DNA of 64,000 nucleotides from Streptomyces sp. R41 (GCF_041053055.1 NZ_CP163443.1:9655001-9719000), one strand, 5' to 3'. Counted from the stretch's first letter, positions 34,697 through 43,605 are shown. Numbers and translations are program-made. Notes: generated by a model from the letters alone, not told the origin.

Positions 34697-34728
34697 GGGC
34701 GCCGGTGCTTGAGGGAGCACCGGCGCCC
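34697..34728. terminator. Terminator of CYP102-ADH cassette copy 1
   Basis: Perfect 13-bp arms gggcgccggtgct and agcaccggcgccc flank a 6-base loop, 63 bases after the dehydrogenase stop. The identical structure follows the second cassette at 51016-51047, and sequence identity between the cassettes ends at this hairpin. Confidence 0.75.
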
Positions 34729-34883
34729 ACGGTCTTGTGCGGACGGTCAGTTCACAAGGTTTCTTGGTGAGCGCGGAACCGACAGGGGAGTTGGCCGCGC
34801 GGATGAGGGTGCGGCGGGCGGCGGCTGCCGCGACGGCTGGACATCACCGGAGGGCGACAGCCGGGTGCTCGCCGACGGGGGGA

Positions 34884-35624
34884 TCAGGCGTGGTTGAGCC
34901 CGTACCGGGGGCCGAGAACGGCGACTGCCTTCTTGAGCTCCTCGCCGACGTCGTCGAGACGATCCGCCTCCGCGGGGTCGACGGCCGCGGTGATCGCCGC
35001 TATCGGACTGCCGTCGGCTGCCAACAGGGGCGTGGCCACGGCGAAGGCGTCCTTGAACGTGACTCCGCGGTTGAAGGCGAGTCGGCGGGAGCGGATCTCG
35101 GGGAGCTCGGCGAGGAACTGCCGGACCTCTCCTGCCTGTTCCGCACCGGCCAGCTCCAGGAGCCGGTACATCTCCTCGTCGGGGACGCTGGCGAGCAGAG
35201 TCTTGCCGGCAGCGGTCGTGAAGAGGGGGCGACGTGCGTGGGTGCGCGCGACGAAAGTCAGGCTGGGCGACTCCTGCCCCGCATGGTCGGCGTAGACGAG
35301 GGCGTCGCCGACGCGCACCCCGACCAGGACGGTGCAGCGGAGGACTTCGCTGAGCTCGACCAGGAACTGGTGATCGAGAGACAGCGCGGCCAGCTTGTTC
35401 GCGCGAGCGGCGACGATGAAGGGCCCTGGTCCGAGGTGGAACCGGCGGTCGTCCTCGATGAGGTAGCCGCGGGCGAGAAGTCCGTTGGTCAGCTCCTGAA
35501 CGGAGCTCTTCGCCGCGTCCAGGGCGGCTGCCAGCTCAGCCAGCGTCACTCCCCGCGGGTTCATGGCCACGGCTTCGAGGATCCCGATCACTCGATCGAC
35601 CGTGCGATGCGGGCGGACAGGCAT
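34884..35624 (-). CDS. IclR family transcriptional regulator
   Basis: This 246-residue protein has the winged HTH RVIGILEAVAMNPRGVTLAE, LAAALDAAKSSVQELTNGL, GYLIEDDRRFHLG, and the IclR effector domain with ARTHARRPLFTTAAGKTLLA. IclR members respond to aromatic or carboxylic effectors and activate or repress catabolic operons. It is divergent to the cupin/CoA-transferase/MaoC/AtuA operon, with an inverted-repeat region between them, so control of that operon is likely. ATG 35624 is the start that fits the family N-terminus; no clear ribosome-binding site precedes it. Confidence 0.9.
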   Translation of the reverse strand: MPVRPHRTVDRVIGILEAVAMNPRGVTLAELAAALDAAKSSVQELTNGLLARGYLIEDDRRFHLGPGPFIVAARANKLAALSLDHQFLVELSEVLRCTVLVGVRVGDALVYADHAGQESPSLTFVARTHARRPLFTTAAGKTLLASVPDEEMYRLLELAGAEQAGEVRQFLAELPEIRSRRLAFNRGVTFKDAFAVATPLLAADGSPIAAITAAVDPAEADRLDDVGEELKKAVAVLGPRYGLNHA

Positions 35625-35710
35625 GCGGCTGATGCTAGCACCGCCCTGTCCGCCAAAAGTCCGTGCACAAGCCTTGTCAGGGAGGCGTGGGTCGCCGTAG
35701 CGTCCCAGCC

Positions 35711-35747
35711 ATCCGGAAATCCGGTTCACCGTACGGAAATACGTACG
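35711..35747. promoter_or_regulatory. Candidate IclR operator region
   Basis: The divergent promoter region holds ATCCGGAAATCCGG followed by CGTACGGAAATACGTACG (35730-35747), repeated CGGAAAT cores within overlapping inverted repeats. This is the kind of A/T-centred site bound by IclR proteins. It lies 74-110 bases before the cupin gene. Confidence 0.5.
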
Positions 35748-35820
35748 CCCCTCCATGCACCCCTACGCACCACCTCGCATGTCCCGGAAGGTCCACACTC
35801 GCAACGAAAGGCCCGAAAAC

Positions 35821-36375
35821 ATGACCGCATCTGTCTCTCCCGTCGTGGCCACCACCCGCAGCGGTGCCCCGCTGCCGCTCGTCTCCCTGCCGCAGGGTGA
35901 GTTGCTGACCGTCAACATCGACCAGATCCCGCTGTTCAAGGATCTTGTCGCCCCCGGCATTCACATCCAGACGCTGCGCCTGGACCCCGAGCGCGGAGAG
36001 TGGGTTTTCCTGTCCACCTTGGCACCCGGTGTCGAGCTGCCGATCCACTACCACACCGGTACGGCTCAGGTGTGGACGATCCAGGGCCGCTGGCTGTACC
36101 ACGAGTACCCCGACCAGCCGCAGACGGCGGGCTCCTACCTGTACGAGCCCGGCGGCTCGGTGCACACCTTCTACACCCCCGAGGACAACACCGAGGACAC
36201 CGTTGCCCTGGCCTGGATCGAGGGTGCGCAGGTCAGCTTCAAGGAGGACGGCACCTTCCACTCGGTCATGGACGCGGTGACCCTCCAGCACCTGACCGAG
36301 ACCGCGGCGGCGGCGCAGGGCACCGGACCGGTCGGCTACATCCACGGCGGCGCCGCCGGCGTGATCAAGTCCTGA
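35821..36375 (+). CDS. Cupin dioxygenase, 2,4'-dihydroxyacetophenone dioxygenase-like
   Basis: This 184-residue cupin contains LPIHYHTGTAQVWTIQGRW (cupin motif 1 with two His and the metal region) and GGSVHTFYTPEDN (motif 2 His). This is the arrangement of the 2,4'-dihydroxyacetophenone dioxygenase family, iron enzymes that cleave the side-chain C-C bond of hydroxy aryl ketones. ATG 35821 has gaaagg upstream. It is the first gene of an operon with a CoA-transferase 17 bases downstream. The true substrate may be another alpha-hydroxyketone or 1,3-diketone. Confidence 0.8.
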   Translation: MTASVSPVVATTRSGAPLPLVSLPQGELLTVNIDQIPLFKDLVAPGIHIQTLRLDPERGEWVFLSTLAPGVELPIHYHTGTAQVWTIQGRWLYHEYPDQPQTAGSYLYEPGGSVHTFYTPEDNTEDTVALAWIEGAQVSFKEDGTFHSVMDAVTLQHLTETAAAAQGTGPVGYIHGGAAGVIKS

Positions 36376-36392
36376 TCGGCAGGGGAGCAGCC

Positions 36393-37607
36393 ATGCGACC
36401 GGCGTTCGACGGCATCCGGGTCCTGGAACTGGGCCAGATCTACAACGGCCCCTACTGCGGGCTCCTGTTCGCACAACTGGGCGCCGACGTCATCAAGGTC
36501 GAGCCACCCGGCGGTGAGCCACTGCGCTTCCGCTCGCACGAGCCGATCGAGTCCCACGAGTTCGTGATGCTCAACTCCCACAAGCGGAGTGTGATGCTCG
36601 ACCTGAAGACCGACGCCGGTCGCCAGGCGCTGCTCGACCTGGTCGAGACCGCCGACGTACTCATCGAGAACTACGCGCCGGGCACGATGGAGCGCCTCCA
36701 GCTCAGCCCGGCGCGGCTCCTCGAACACAACCCGCGTCTGGTGGTGGCCTCCGGCAAGGGCTACGGGTCCACCGGCCCCTACGCCCACATGTCGGCCATG
36801 GACATCACCGTGCAGGCGATGTCCGGAAGCGCCTCGGCCACCGGGGAGGCCGACGGGCCGCCGACCAAGGCCGGAGCCGCGTTCGTCGACTTCTCCGGCG
36901 GCATCCACCTGTTCGGGGCGATCAGCGCGGCCCTGTTCCAGCGCGAGCGCACGGGACGGGGGCAGATCGTCGAGGTCTCGATGCACGACACCGTCTACCC
37001 GATGCTCGCATCCAGCCTGGGCGGCCTGCACAACAACCCCGGCCGAGAGCTCCCCGAGCGCACCGGGAACCGGCATACGGGCATGGCGATCGCGCCGTAC
37101 AACATCTACGAGGCGAGCGACGGATGGCTGGCGATCATCTGCATCGCCGAGCGGCACTGGCGCGGCGTGGCAACCGCACTGGGCCGGCCCGAGCTGATCG
37201 ACGACCCCAGGTTCCGCACGCAGAAGGACCGGGTCGCCCACATCGACGCGGTCGACGAGGAGGTCTCTTCCCGCACCAGGACGCGGACGCGTGCGGAGCT
37301 GGTGCGGGACCTGCAGGCAGCCGGTGTGCCCTGCGCGCCGGTCAAGTCGATCCGCGAGGTCGACTCCGACGAGCACCTGATCCAGCGCGGCATGATCCAG
37401 TACGTCGAGCACCCGGCCAGGGGCCGGGTGCCGGTTGCGGGATGCCCTCTGAGGCTCAGCGACTCGCCGGTGGGCCCGCTGCGGGCCGCCCCGCCGCTGG
37501 GCGAGTCGACGCGGGAGGTTCTCGCGGAGCTTGCCCGCCACGCGGAGGCCGCAGGCGAAGCCGGCACCCAGATCAATGATGAGGATCCCAGGCATGTTCA
37601 CACCTGA
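36393..37607 (+). CDS. CaiB/BaiF family III CoA-transferase
   Basis: This 404-residue protein begins FDGIRVLELGQIYNGPYCGL and continues with LGADVIKVEPPGGEPLR, MLNSHKRSVMLDLK and DVLIENYAPGTMERLQL, the family III signature; the catalytic Asp should be in AMDITVQAMSG. These enzymes move CoA between carboxylic acids, for example from succinyl-CoA. Its place in the operon suggests activation of the acid released upstream, before the MaoC dehydratases act. ATG 36393 has aggggag 5 bases upstream. It overlaps the next gene's start by 14 bases, so translation is coupled. Confidence 0.92.
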   Translation: MRPAFDGIRVLELGQIYNGPYCGLLFAQLGADVIKVEPPGGEPLRFRSHEPIESHEFVMLNSHKRSVMLDLKTDAGRQALLDLVETADVLIENYAPGTMERLQLSPARLLEHNPRLVVASGKGYGSTGPYAHMSAMDITVQAMSGSASATGEADGPPTKAGAAFVDFSGGIHLFGAISAALFQRERTGRGQIVEVSMHDTVYPMLASSLGGLHNNPGRELPERTGNRHTGMAIAPYNIYEASDGWLAIICIAERHWRGVATALGRPELIDDPRFRTQKDRVAHIDAVDEEVSSRTRTRTRAELVRDLQAAGVPCAPVKSIREVDSDEHLIQRGMIQYVEHPARGRVPVAGCPLRLSDSPVGPLRAAPPLGESTREVLAELARHAEAAGEAGTQINDEDPRHVHT

Positions 37608-38139
37608 ACCCGGTACTCCGCTGGCGGAGTACTACGACCAGACCCACCCGCGGACCGGAGCTGTCCTCTCGCGCCGGAGCCTCGGCACGCTGGACGCGGT
37701 GAGCATCGGCCGCTACGCACTGACCATCGGCGCCGCGGACCCGGTCCACTACGACGCCGCAGCCGCACGTTCGGCCGGGTACGCGGACGTCGTGGCGCCA
37801 CCGAACATGCTCGCCGCGATCGTGGAGTGGGGCATCGGCACTCCCGAGGCCCAGCTCCAGCCCGACGGGACACCCCTCGGCGGTGACACACCCCTCGGTG
37901 ACGGCGACCTCGGGCTGCGCGCCATGGGCGCCGGCGAAGAGATGGAGTTGGTCAGTCCCGTGACCGCGGGCACGGAGGTCATGCTCGAAACCACCCTCGA
38001 GGCGGTCACTCCCAAACAGACCCGCGCCGGCACCTGCGTGTTCGTCACCACCCTCCACACGTTCACGTCCGCCCAGGGTGCCGTCCTCAACCGCAACCGG
38101 CGCACCGTCGTACTGCGCAACCCCTTGCAGGAGTCGTAG
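37594..38139 (+). CDS. MaoC-like dehydratase, N-terminal-half type (FAS1-like dehydratase domain)
   Basis: This 181-residue hot-dog protein has AADPVHYDAAAARSAGYADV and APPNMLAAIVEWG, the pattern of the non-catalytic or N-terminal half of two-chain enoyl-CoA hydratases such as ChsH1 and mesaconyl-CoA hydratase relatives. It is directly followed by a second small MaoC protein whose start overlaps its stop codon, so the two probably form a heterodimeric hydratase. ATG 37594 is chosen for similarity to the family N-terminus; ATG 37579 is possible. Confidence 0.82.
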   Translation: MFTPEPGTPLAEYYDQTHPRTGAVLSRRSLGTLDAVSIGRYALTIGAADPVHYDAAAARSAGYADVVAPPNMLAAIVEWGIGTPEAQLQPDGTPLGGDTPLGDGDLGLRAMGAGEEMELVSPVTAGTEVMLETTLEAVTPKQTRAGTCVFVTTLHTFTSAQGAVLNRNRRTVVLRNPLQES

Positions 38140-38585
38140 TGTCCATCAACTACCAGGTCGGGGACACGCTCCCACGGCTCAAGCACACGGCCACGGCCTT
38201 TCAGCTGTTCCGCTACAGCGCGGTCACCTGGAACCCCCACCGCATCCACTTCGACGAGCCCTACGCACGCGAGGAGGGCCACGGCGGTCTCGTGGTGCAC
38301 TCCCACCTGCGAGCGGCGCTCGCCCTGCGCTGTGTCACCGAGGCTCTCGGCCCCAAGTGGCGCGTGACGAAGGTCGCCTACCGCCTGCGCAAGCCCGTCT
38401 GCGTGCCCGCCAACCTGGCCTACACCGCGCGGGTGACCCACATCGAGGGCGACAGCATGACCCTCGAGCTCGCCGAGGAACACCCCTCCGGCGAGGTGGG
38501 GTTCGAAGGGACGGTACGGGTCAGCAGGGCCGAGGGAGAGAACGCCGGCGGTCTTCGCTCCTCTACACCGGAAGATTTGGCATGA
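38139..38585 (+). CDS. MaoC-like dehydratase, catalytic-half type
   Basis: This 148-residue hot-dog protein includes RYSAVTWNPHRIHFDEPYAR, where N-P-H-x-I-H is related to the hydratase 2 motif that provides the catalytic Asp/His pair, and GGLVVHSHLRAALALR. It is expected to be the active half paired with the preceding protein in hydrating an enoyl-CoA. The GTG start shares its first base with the previous TAG stop. Its own stop overlaps the next start by ATGA, so the operon is tightly coupled. Confidence 0.85.
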   Translation: MSINYQVGDTLPRLKHTATAFQLFRYSAVTWNPHRIHFDEPYAREEGHGGLVVHSHLRAALALRCVTEALGPKWRVTKVAYRLRKPVCVPANLAYTARVTHIEGDSMTLELAEEHPSGEVGFEGTVRVSRAEGENAGGLRSSTPEDLA

Positions 38586-40378
38586 CGTCAGCATCAGAAC
38601 GGGGCCTGCGCCCCCTCCGCGTCGGGAACTGCTCCGGCTTCTACGGCGACCGCGCCTCGGCCATGGCAGACATGGCCCGAGCGGGCGGCATCGATGTCCT
38701 CACCGGTGACTACCTCGCCGAGGTCACGATGCTGATCCTCGGGAAGGCGCTCACCAAGGACAGCACGAAGGGCTTTGCGACCACCTTCCTGCAGCACCTG
38801 GACGCGGCGCTCGAGCACCTCGTCGCCAACAGGATCAGGCTCGTCGTCAACGCCGGAGGACTCAACCCCGCCGGGCTGGCCGCCGCGACCCGCGAACTGA
38901 TCGCACGCCACGGTCACGACCTGCGGGTCTCCCACATCGAAGGCGACGACGTCTTCGGCAGCCTCGACGGTCTGCGGCAAGCGGGCCAATACCTGCCGCA
39001 CCTGACGAGTGGTCAGCCGCTGTCGGACTGGCCGCACCAGCCGCTGACGGCCAACGCCTACCTCGGCGGCTTCGGCATCGCGCGCGCCCTCCACAACGGC
39101 GCCGACATCGTCGTCACCGGCCGCGTCACCGACGCCTCTCTGGTCGTCGGTCCCGCCGCCTGGTGGTGGGGGTGGACGCCTGACGACCACGACGCCCTCG
39201 CCGGCGCGGTCGCCGCCGGACACGTCATCGAGTGCGGGCCTCAGGCGACCGGCGGCAACTTCTCCGGGTTCCGTTCCGTCCCCGACCTCGTGGAGCCAGG
39301 GTTCCCGATCGCCGAGATCGCCGCCGACGGCTCCTCGGTGATCACCAAGAACCCGGGCACCGGCGGCGTGGTCACCCAGGACACGGTCACCGCCCAACTG
39401 CTCTACGAGATCGGTGAACCCGCCTATCTCAACCCCGACGTGACCGCCCACCTGGACACCGCCACGCTGACAGACCTCGGCGAGGACCGCGTCCGGATCA
39501 GCGGCGTGCGAGGCTCGTCGCCACCCAGGACGACCAAGGTCGCGATCACGGGGGTGGGAGGCTGGACGAACAGCGTGATCCTGGCGCTCACCGGCACGGA
39601 CCTCGACGCGAAGGCCGCCCTCGTGGAGCGATTCGTCCACCGCTACGGCGAGGCCGCCGGCGGGCTCGCCGCGGTCGCCGTCGAGCGCATCGGGCGGGCT
39701 CAACCCGATCCCGACACCCAGAACGCGGGAACCGAGCTGCTCAGGATCACCGTGCAGGGGACGCAGCAGGCCGCCGGGCGCGCCTTCTCGTCGCGCGTGA
39801 TCGAGCTGGCCCTGTCCAGCTACCCCGGGCTGTACTCCCTCGGCCCTCCGCAACCGGGGTCCGCGTTCGGTGTCTACTGGCCCGCACTGCTCGACCAGCG
39901 GACGCTCCAGCACACGGTCCACCACTACGACGGCACGAGCGAGATCATCGCCCCCGGCAACCCGGACGGCGCCGGTGGCGAGGTAGTGCCGCAGGCCGAG
40001 CCGGCGCTCGCGCCATCGGTGCCTGCGCCGCGGGCGGACGAACTCGTCGTCGCCCCACTCGGTGAGATCGTGCACGCCCGCTCCGGCGACAAGGGCGGCG
40101 ACGCGAATCTCGGCGTCTGGGTACGCGACCGTGCGGCATGGGACTGGCTCAGGTCCACCCTCACCATCGACGAACTGCGACGCCTTCTTCCCGAAACACG
40201 CGCCCTGGAGATCTCGCGCCACGAACTCCCCAACCTGGGCGCGGTCAACTTCCTCGTCCGAGGGTTGCTCGGGACCGGCGCCACCTCGACACTGCGCCTG
40301 GACTCGCAGGCCAAAGCACTCGGCGAATGGCTGCGCTCACGCACTATCAAGGTGCCGCGATCTCTGGTGCAATCCTGA
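38582..40378 (+). CDS. AtuA-like acyclic terpene utilisation family protein (DUF1446)
   Basis: This 598-residue protein has an N-terminal AtuA domain: RVGNCSGFYGDRASAMADMA, DVLTGDYLAEVTMLIL, VVNAGGLNPAGLA, ADIVVTGRVTDASLVVGPAA and SVITKNPGTGGVV. A C-terminal AtuA-associated ferredoxin-fold domain starts near residue 490, with HARSGDKGGDANLGVWVRD. AtuA is needed for geranyl/citronellyl-CoA degradation in Pseudomonas, but its chemistry is not established. Here it closes a CoA-linked operon without the biotin carboxylase partners of the terpene pathway, so a different substrate is likely. ATGA overlap couples it to the MaoC gene. Confidence 0.88.
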   Translation: MTSASERGLRPLRVGNCSGFYGDRASAMADMARAGGIDVLTGDYLAEVTMLILGKALTKDSTKGFATTFLQHLDAALEHLVANRIRLVVNAGGLNPAGLAAATRELIARHGHDLRVSHIEGDDVFGSLDGLRQAGQYLPHLTSGQPLSDWPHQPLTANAYLGGFGIARALHNGADIVVTGRVTDASLVVGPAAWWWGWTPDDHDALAGAVAAGHVIECGPQATGGNFSGFRSVPDLVEPGFPIAEIAADGSSVITKNPGTGGVVTQDTVTAQLLYEIGEPAYLNPDVTAHLDTATLTDLGEDRVRISGVRGSSPPRTTKVAITGVGGWTNSVILALTGTDLDAKAALVERFVHRYGEAAGGLAAVAVERIGRAQPDPDTQNAGTELLRITVQGTQQAAGRAFSSRVIELALSSYPGLYSLGPPQPGSAFGVYWPALLDQRTLQHTVHHYDGTSEIIAPGNPDGAGGEVVPQAEPALAPSVPAPRADELVVAPLGEIVHARSGDKGGDANLGVWVRDRAAWDWLRSTLTIDELRRLLPETRALEISRHELPNLGAVNFLVRGLLGTGATSTLRLDSQAKALGEWLRSRTIKVPRSLVQS

Positions 40379-40523
40379 GGACGCCATGACCCACGACAGG
40401 CCTCACGGGTGGACGGCAGCTGGCGCGGCCCGCGGAGCACGGCATTCTAGGCTTCCGGCATCAGCCGGAGATCGGAGGCTCGCACGGCGACTGCTCCAGG
40501 GACGTCGCCGGCCGGGCCGCCCG

Positions 40524-40894
40524 TCAGCCCAGGGCACGGTCGAGGTTGAAGGCCGCGCTGATGAGGGCGAGGTGGGTGAACGCCTGGGGGAAGTTGCCCA
40601 GTTGCTCACCGGCGTGGCTGATCTCCTCGGCGTACAGGCCGACATGGTTGGCGTAGGTGAGCATCTTCTCGAAGGCCAGGCGGGCTTCGTCCAGTCGTCC
40701 GGCGCGGGTGAGGGCCTCGACGTACCAGAAGGAGCAGATGGAGAACGTGCCTTCATCGCCTTCGAGGCTTGCCTCGGGGTCGTAGCGCCAGACCAGGGAG
40801 TCGGAGACGAGTTCGTTGCCGAGGGCATCGAGGGTGGACAGCCAGACGGGATCGGTGGGGGAGACGAACTTGGTCAGCGGCATCATCAGCACCG
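40524..40894 (-). pseudogene. GH15 relic, C-terminal fifth (third copy), with adjoining P450 tail
   Basis: About 123 codons from [20 protein letters not shown] to the end [10 protein letters not shown] are almost the same as the end of the intact GH15 protein at 26717, except that DGL has been lost in PEASLEGDE. There is no start codon of its own; the junction is at 40894, just after the MarR gene. At 40412-40447 lies the last dozen codons of the P450 gene (LRGP core), inverted in the same sense as at 26262, so a whole duplicated segment has been reduced here to two fragments. Confidence 0.85.
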
Positions 40895-40917
40895 TCAGCG
40901 CGTAACCCGTTGCAGAG

Positions 40918-41385
40918 TCAGCCGCCGACAGCCGGGTGATCCGTGTGCAGATGGTCAAGGATGGCGCTGGAGATCTCGGCGAGATGGTCGATCTGCTCTG
41001 CTGTGAGACGGTCGATGACCAGGCGCCGCACCTCCTGGGCATGGCTGGGGGCTGCTTCTTCCAAGGCTGTGCGTCCTTCTGGCGTGAGCGCCGCATACAT
41101 GGCGCGTGACGCGCCGCTCTGGCGCTCCACCAGGCCGCGCTTGCACATGCGGGTGAGCTGGTGGTGGAGGCGGCTCTTCTCCCAGCCCAGCTCATCGCTG
41201 AGCTCATAGGCACGCAAGCGCCCGCCCGGTGCTTCCGACAGGGCGACAAGTACCGAGTAATCAGCGTTTGACAGGCCGCTGCCCGCCTGGAGCTGCTGTT
41301 CGATACGTGACCGCAGAACCTCCTGCATCTGAATGAACGCCCGCCAGGCGCGCAATTCGCGCTCGCTCAATCCGTGCCGCTCCAT
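40918..41385 (-). CDS. MarR family transcriptional regulator
   Basis: This 155-residue protein has the MarR winged helix: [58 protein letters not shown] and [13 protein letters not shown]. MarR proteins respond to phenolic ligands or oxidants and usually repress neighbouring genes. It is divergent to a pirin gene with 94 bases between the starts; the intervening DNA contains TTGACA/TACTGT and repeated GTTGA-type half-sites. ATG 41385 is preferred, while ATG 41412 would place the start inside the promoter. Confidence 0.88.
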   Translation of the reverse strand: MERHGLSERELRAWRAFIQMQEVLRSRIEQQLQAGSGLSNADYSVLVALSEAPGGRLRAYELSDELGWEKSRLHHQLTRMCKRGLVERQSGASRAMYAALTPEGRTALEEAAPSHAQEVRRLVIDRLTAEQIDHLAEISSAILDHLHTDHPAVGG

Positions 41386-41405
41386 GGCCCCAGCATACCT
41401 TTGAG

Positions 41406-41433
41406 TTGACATGTCTACTCGACTGAGTACTGT
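41406..41433 (+). promoter_or_regulatory. Promoter of the pirin gene within MarR control region
   Basis: TTGACA (41406-41411) and TACTGT (41428-41433) are separated by 16 bases. The flanking sequence repeats AGTTGACATGT and ACACATCAACT, an inverted pair suitable as a MarR operator overlapping the promoter. Confidence 0.6.
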
Positions 41434-41479
41434 TGAGGTGACACATCAACTCGATGGTGGTTCCGGAGGGACGTAGGTC

Positions 41480-42364
41480 ATGGAAGCCCGGCAAGGCGCA
41501 GCGGAGCGCAGCGTCGTCCGCGTCGAGAGGAAGATGCATTTCGGAGGGGACACGCAGGTCGACGACAGGAACGTGGTCATCACACCCATGAGGCCGGAAC
41601 TCACGGATCCGTTCCTGCTGCTGAGCGAGGACTGGTTCTCCTCGCCGGGCTTCGAATGGCATCCCCACCGCGGTCTCGAGACGGTCACACTGGTCCTCGA
41701 CGGCGTCCTGGAGCACGGTGACAACATCGGTCATGTTGGCGCGCTGACCACTGGAGACGTGCAGTGGATGACCGCAGGGCGCGGAATCATCCATCGCGAG
41801 CTCGCCTTCCGCAACGAACGGGCGCACATCCTGCAGCTGTGGGTGAACCTGCCCGGCGAGATGAAGATGGTCGACACCCGTTACCAGGACCTGCTGGCCG
41901 ACGGTCGACCCGTCATCGAGACGGACGGCGCCCGCATCGACCTCATTTCGGGCGAGGCCGGCGGCGTCCAAGGCCCCGCACTGAACAACTGGCCCATCTC
42001 CGGAGCGGTGATCACCCTTGAGCCCGGCCGACGCCTGGATCATCTGCTGCCCGGCCGGGATCGTGCCTTCGTCTACGTCCTGTCCGGCAGGGTGACGGTC
42101 GCCGGGCGTCCCGTGCGCGCAGGGGAGATCGCCTGGTCCGACCCCCTTCCCCAGGCTTCGCTCTCGAGCATCGCGCTTGAGGCCGCCGACGGCGACGAGC
42201 ACAGCGTGGTCATGGTCTACAGCGGTGAGCCGATCGGTCAGCCCGTCACGATGGGGGGCCCGTTCGTCATGAACAGCGCGAGCGAAATCGAGCAGGCCTT
42301 CCGCGACTTCCACAGCGGCGGGTTCGGCGACATCCCGAACCAGGCCCGCCTGCAGTTCCGCTGA
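41480..42364 (+). CDS. Pirin family protein
   Basis: This 294-residue bicupin has the pirin N-terminal motif WHPHRGLETVTLVLDG, then DVQWMTAGRGIIHRE, and a C-terminal pirin domain with GEPIGQPVTMGGPFVMNSAS. The HPHRG...H pattern supplies metal-binding His residues; some pirins have quercetinase activity or act as redox-dependent regulators. ATG 41480 has ggaggg 10 bases upstream. MarR next to pirin is a common pair induced by MarR ligands in many bacteria. The gene is complete, unlike the relic at 4510. Confidence 0.92.
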   Translation: MEARQGAAERSVVRVERKMHFGGDTQVDDRNVVITPMRPELTDPFLLLSEDWFSSPGFEWHPHRGLETVTLVLDGVLEHGDNIGHVGALTTGDVQWMTAGRGIIHRELAFRNERAHILQLWVNLPGEMKMVDTRYQDLLADGRPVIETDGARIDLISGEAGGVQGPALNNWPISGAVITLEPGRRLDHLLPGRDRAFVYVLSGRVTVAGRPVRAGEIAWSDPLPQASLSSIALEAADGDEHSVVMVYSGEPIGQPVTMGGPFVMNSASEIEQAFRDFHSGGFGDIPNQARLQFR

Positions 42365-42704
42365 CATCGGGGTACCCGGCACCCCCGTCTTCCCAGACCG
42401 TGTGCCCGCAGGCCCGGCGCGGCACGCATAATCCGGTGCCTTCACCTCCGGCTCCAGCCCAGGAAAGGAGAACCTCGGAACCCGCGCATCGCCGGCTCTG
42501 ATGCACCTTGCCGTGGCCGCCGTGCTCATTCCGGGACTGGTCGGCACCCGAAACCCGGGGCCAGGCCGTGAGCCGAAGCACGACAGCGGGCAGACGTGAC
42601 CCGGCGGCGCCTTGAGGGCGACCCAGCAGGATCGGCGGCTCCGGCGTCAGCGGGCGGGTGTCGACACGGTGCGCTTTGGCCGAGCTCAGCACCATCCTCA
42701 CGGC
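42365..42704. other. Intergenic region between convergent genes, no gene seen
   Basis: The 340-bp stretch separates pirin from the membrane-protein gene on the other strand. Nothing recognisable was found on either strand. Confidence 0.5.
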
Positions 42705-43412
42705 CTACAGGTCCATATCGGCGTTGCCCTCGTCGTTCCAAGAGTCTCGCCGCTTGGTCGCGCTCTTGGCGGAAGCGCCCTTCTCCTGCCCCTCCAACAG
42801 CTCCAGGAGCGCAGCGTCTGCCTTTTTGCAGTCTTCCTTGGTCAGTTCGAGAGGGGCGTTGTTGTAGACGGTGTACCGGTCGGGATGAATGATGTTGTTG
42901 GTCCTCAAGGTGAAGGTCAGAAGCGAGCACCACCCCTTGCGGTGGCCCACCCTCACTTGGATTTGGACCTTGTAGTCACGGTGCTCCGGAACCAACCAAG
43001 AAAACGGTGCCTCGAACTCGAGGAAGAGTTGTTGCGCTTCTCTGCCGGCCACGACGAATCCGGTCGGCAACTCCGGGTCCTCGTCCGGCTCGGGTTGGAG
43101 ACGAGATCGTGAACCCGTCCACAGGAGTGGCAGATGGGAGGCGGGGTCATCAGGGAAGCTCAGCCTGAGATCCTGCACGACGATCGGCTTGACACCAGTG
43201 TTGTGAAGGACGAGCGGAAGCCGCAGGCGAACCGTGGAGCCGTGGACAATCGCCGCAAAGGACTGAGGCTCCCACGACTGCAGGCGCCCCTGTCTGGCGT
43301 TGAGCCACCAGAACGAGGCGATGGTGAAGAGCAATGCGCAGATTGACAGCAAGCCCGCACCCGAAATCGATGAGGATGCATTCTGATCAGCAACGGTCAT
43401 CACGAAGATCAC
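42705..43412 (-). CDS. Hypothetical protein with one N-terminal membrane helix
   Basis: A GTG at 43412 with gaggtga 5 bases upstream opens a 235-residue protein. Residues 15-40 (SISGAGLLSICALLFTIASF) form one membrane helix. The remainder is a soluble beta-rich domain with VRLRLPLVLHNTGVKPIVVQ, which looks like an immunoglobulin-like or sandwich fold, and a charged C-terminus. Orientation is probably N-in with the domain outside or N-out with it in the cytoplasm; this cannot be decided. The family is not recognised. It is monocistronic. Confidence 0.7.
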   Translation of the reverse strand: MIFVMTVADQNASSSISGAGLLSICALLFTIASFWWLNARQGRLQSWEPQSFAAIVHGSTVRLRLPLVLHNTGVKPIVVQDLRLSFPDDPASHLPLLWTGSRSRLQPEPDEDPELPTGFVVAGREAQQLFLEFEAPFSWLVPEHRDYKVQIQVRVGHRKGWCSLLTFTLRTNNIIHPDRYTVYNNAPLELTKEDCKKADAALLELLEGQEKGASAKSATKRRDSWNDEGNADMDL

Positions 43413-43485
43413 AAATTCACCTCAGGGTGGGCGCGCTATCAGGACTCGGTGAGGCGAGGGCCTCGTGGGCGATCGCCCACTCCTT

Positions 43486-43605
43486 TCATCCCCGCTCGGC
43501 CGCGTCCAGCTCGGCTCGGATGCGGCCGGGTTCCCCACGCAGCCCCTCGACTCGACGGCGCGCGGCGAGTTCGTGCTGCTCCGGCAGTACGACGGCCCAC
43601 GACAT
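43486..43605 (-). CDS. Possible 39-residue charged small ORF
   Basis: The frame MSWAVVLPEQHELAARRRVE then GLRGEPGRIRAELDAAERG is helical and charged, resembling the start of coiled-coil small proteins common in Streptomyces genomes and often near transposons. No good ribosome-binding site precedes the ATG. It may be the truncated start of a longer gene. The surrounding 300 bases contain nothing else. Confidence 0.3.
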   Translation of the reverse strand: MSWAVVLPEQHELAARRRVEGLRGEPGRIRAELDAAERG

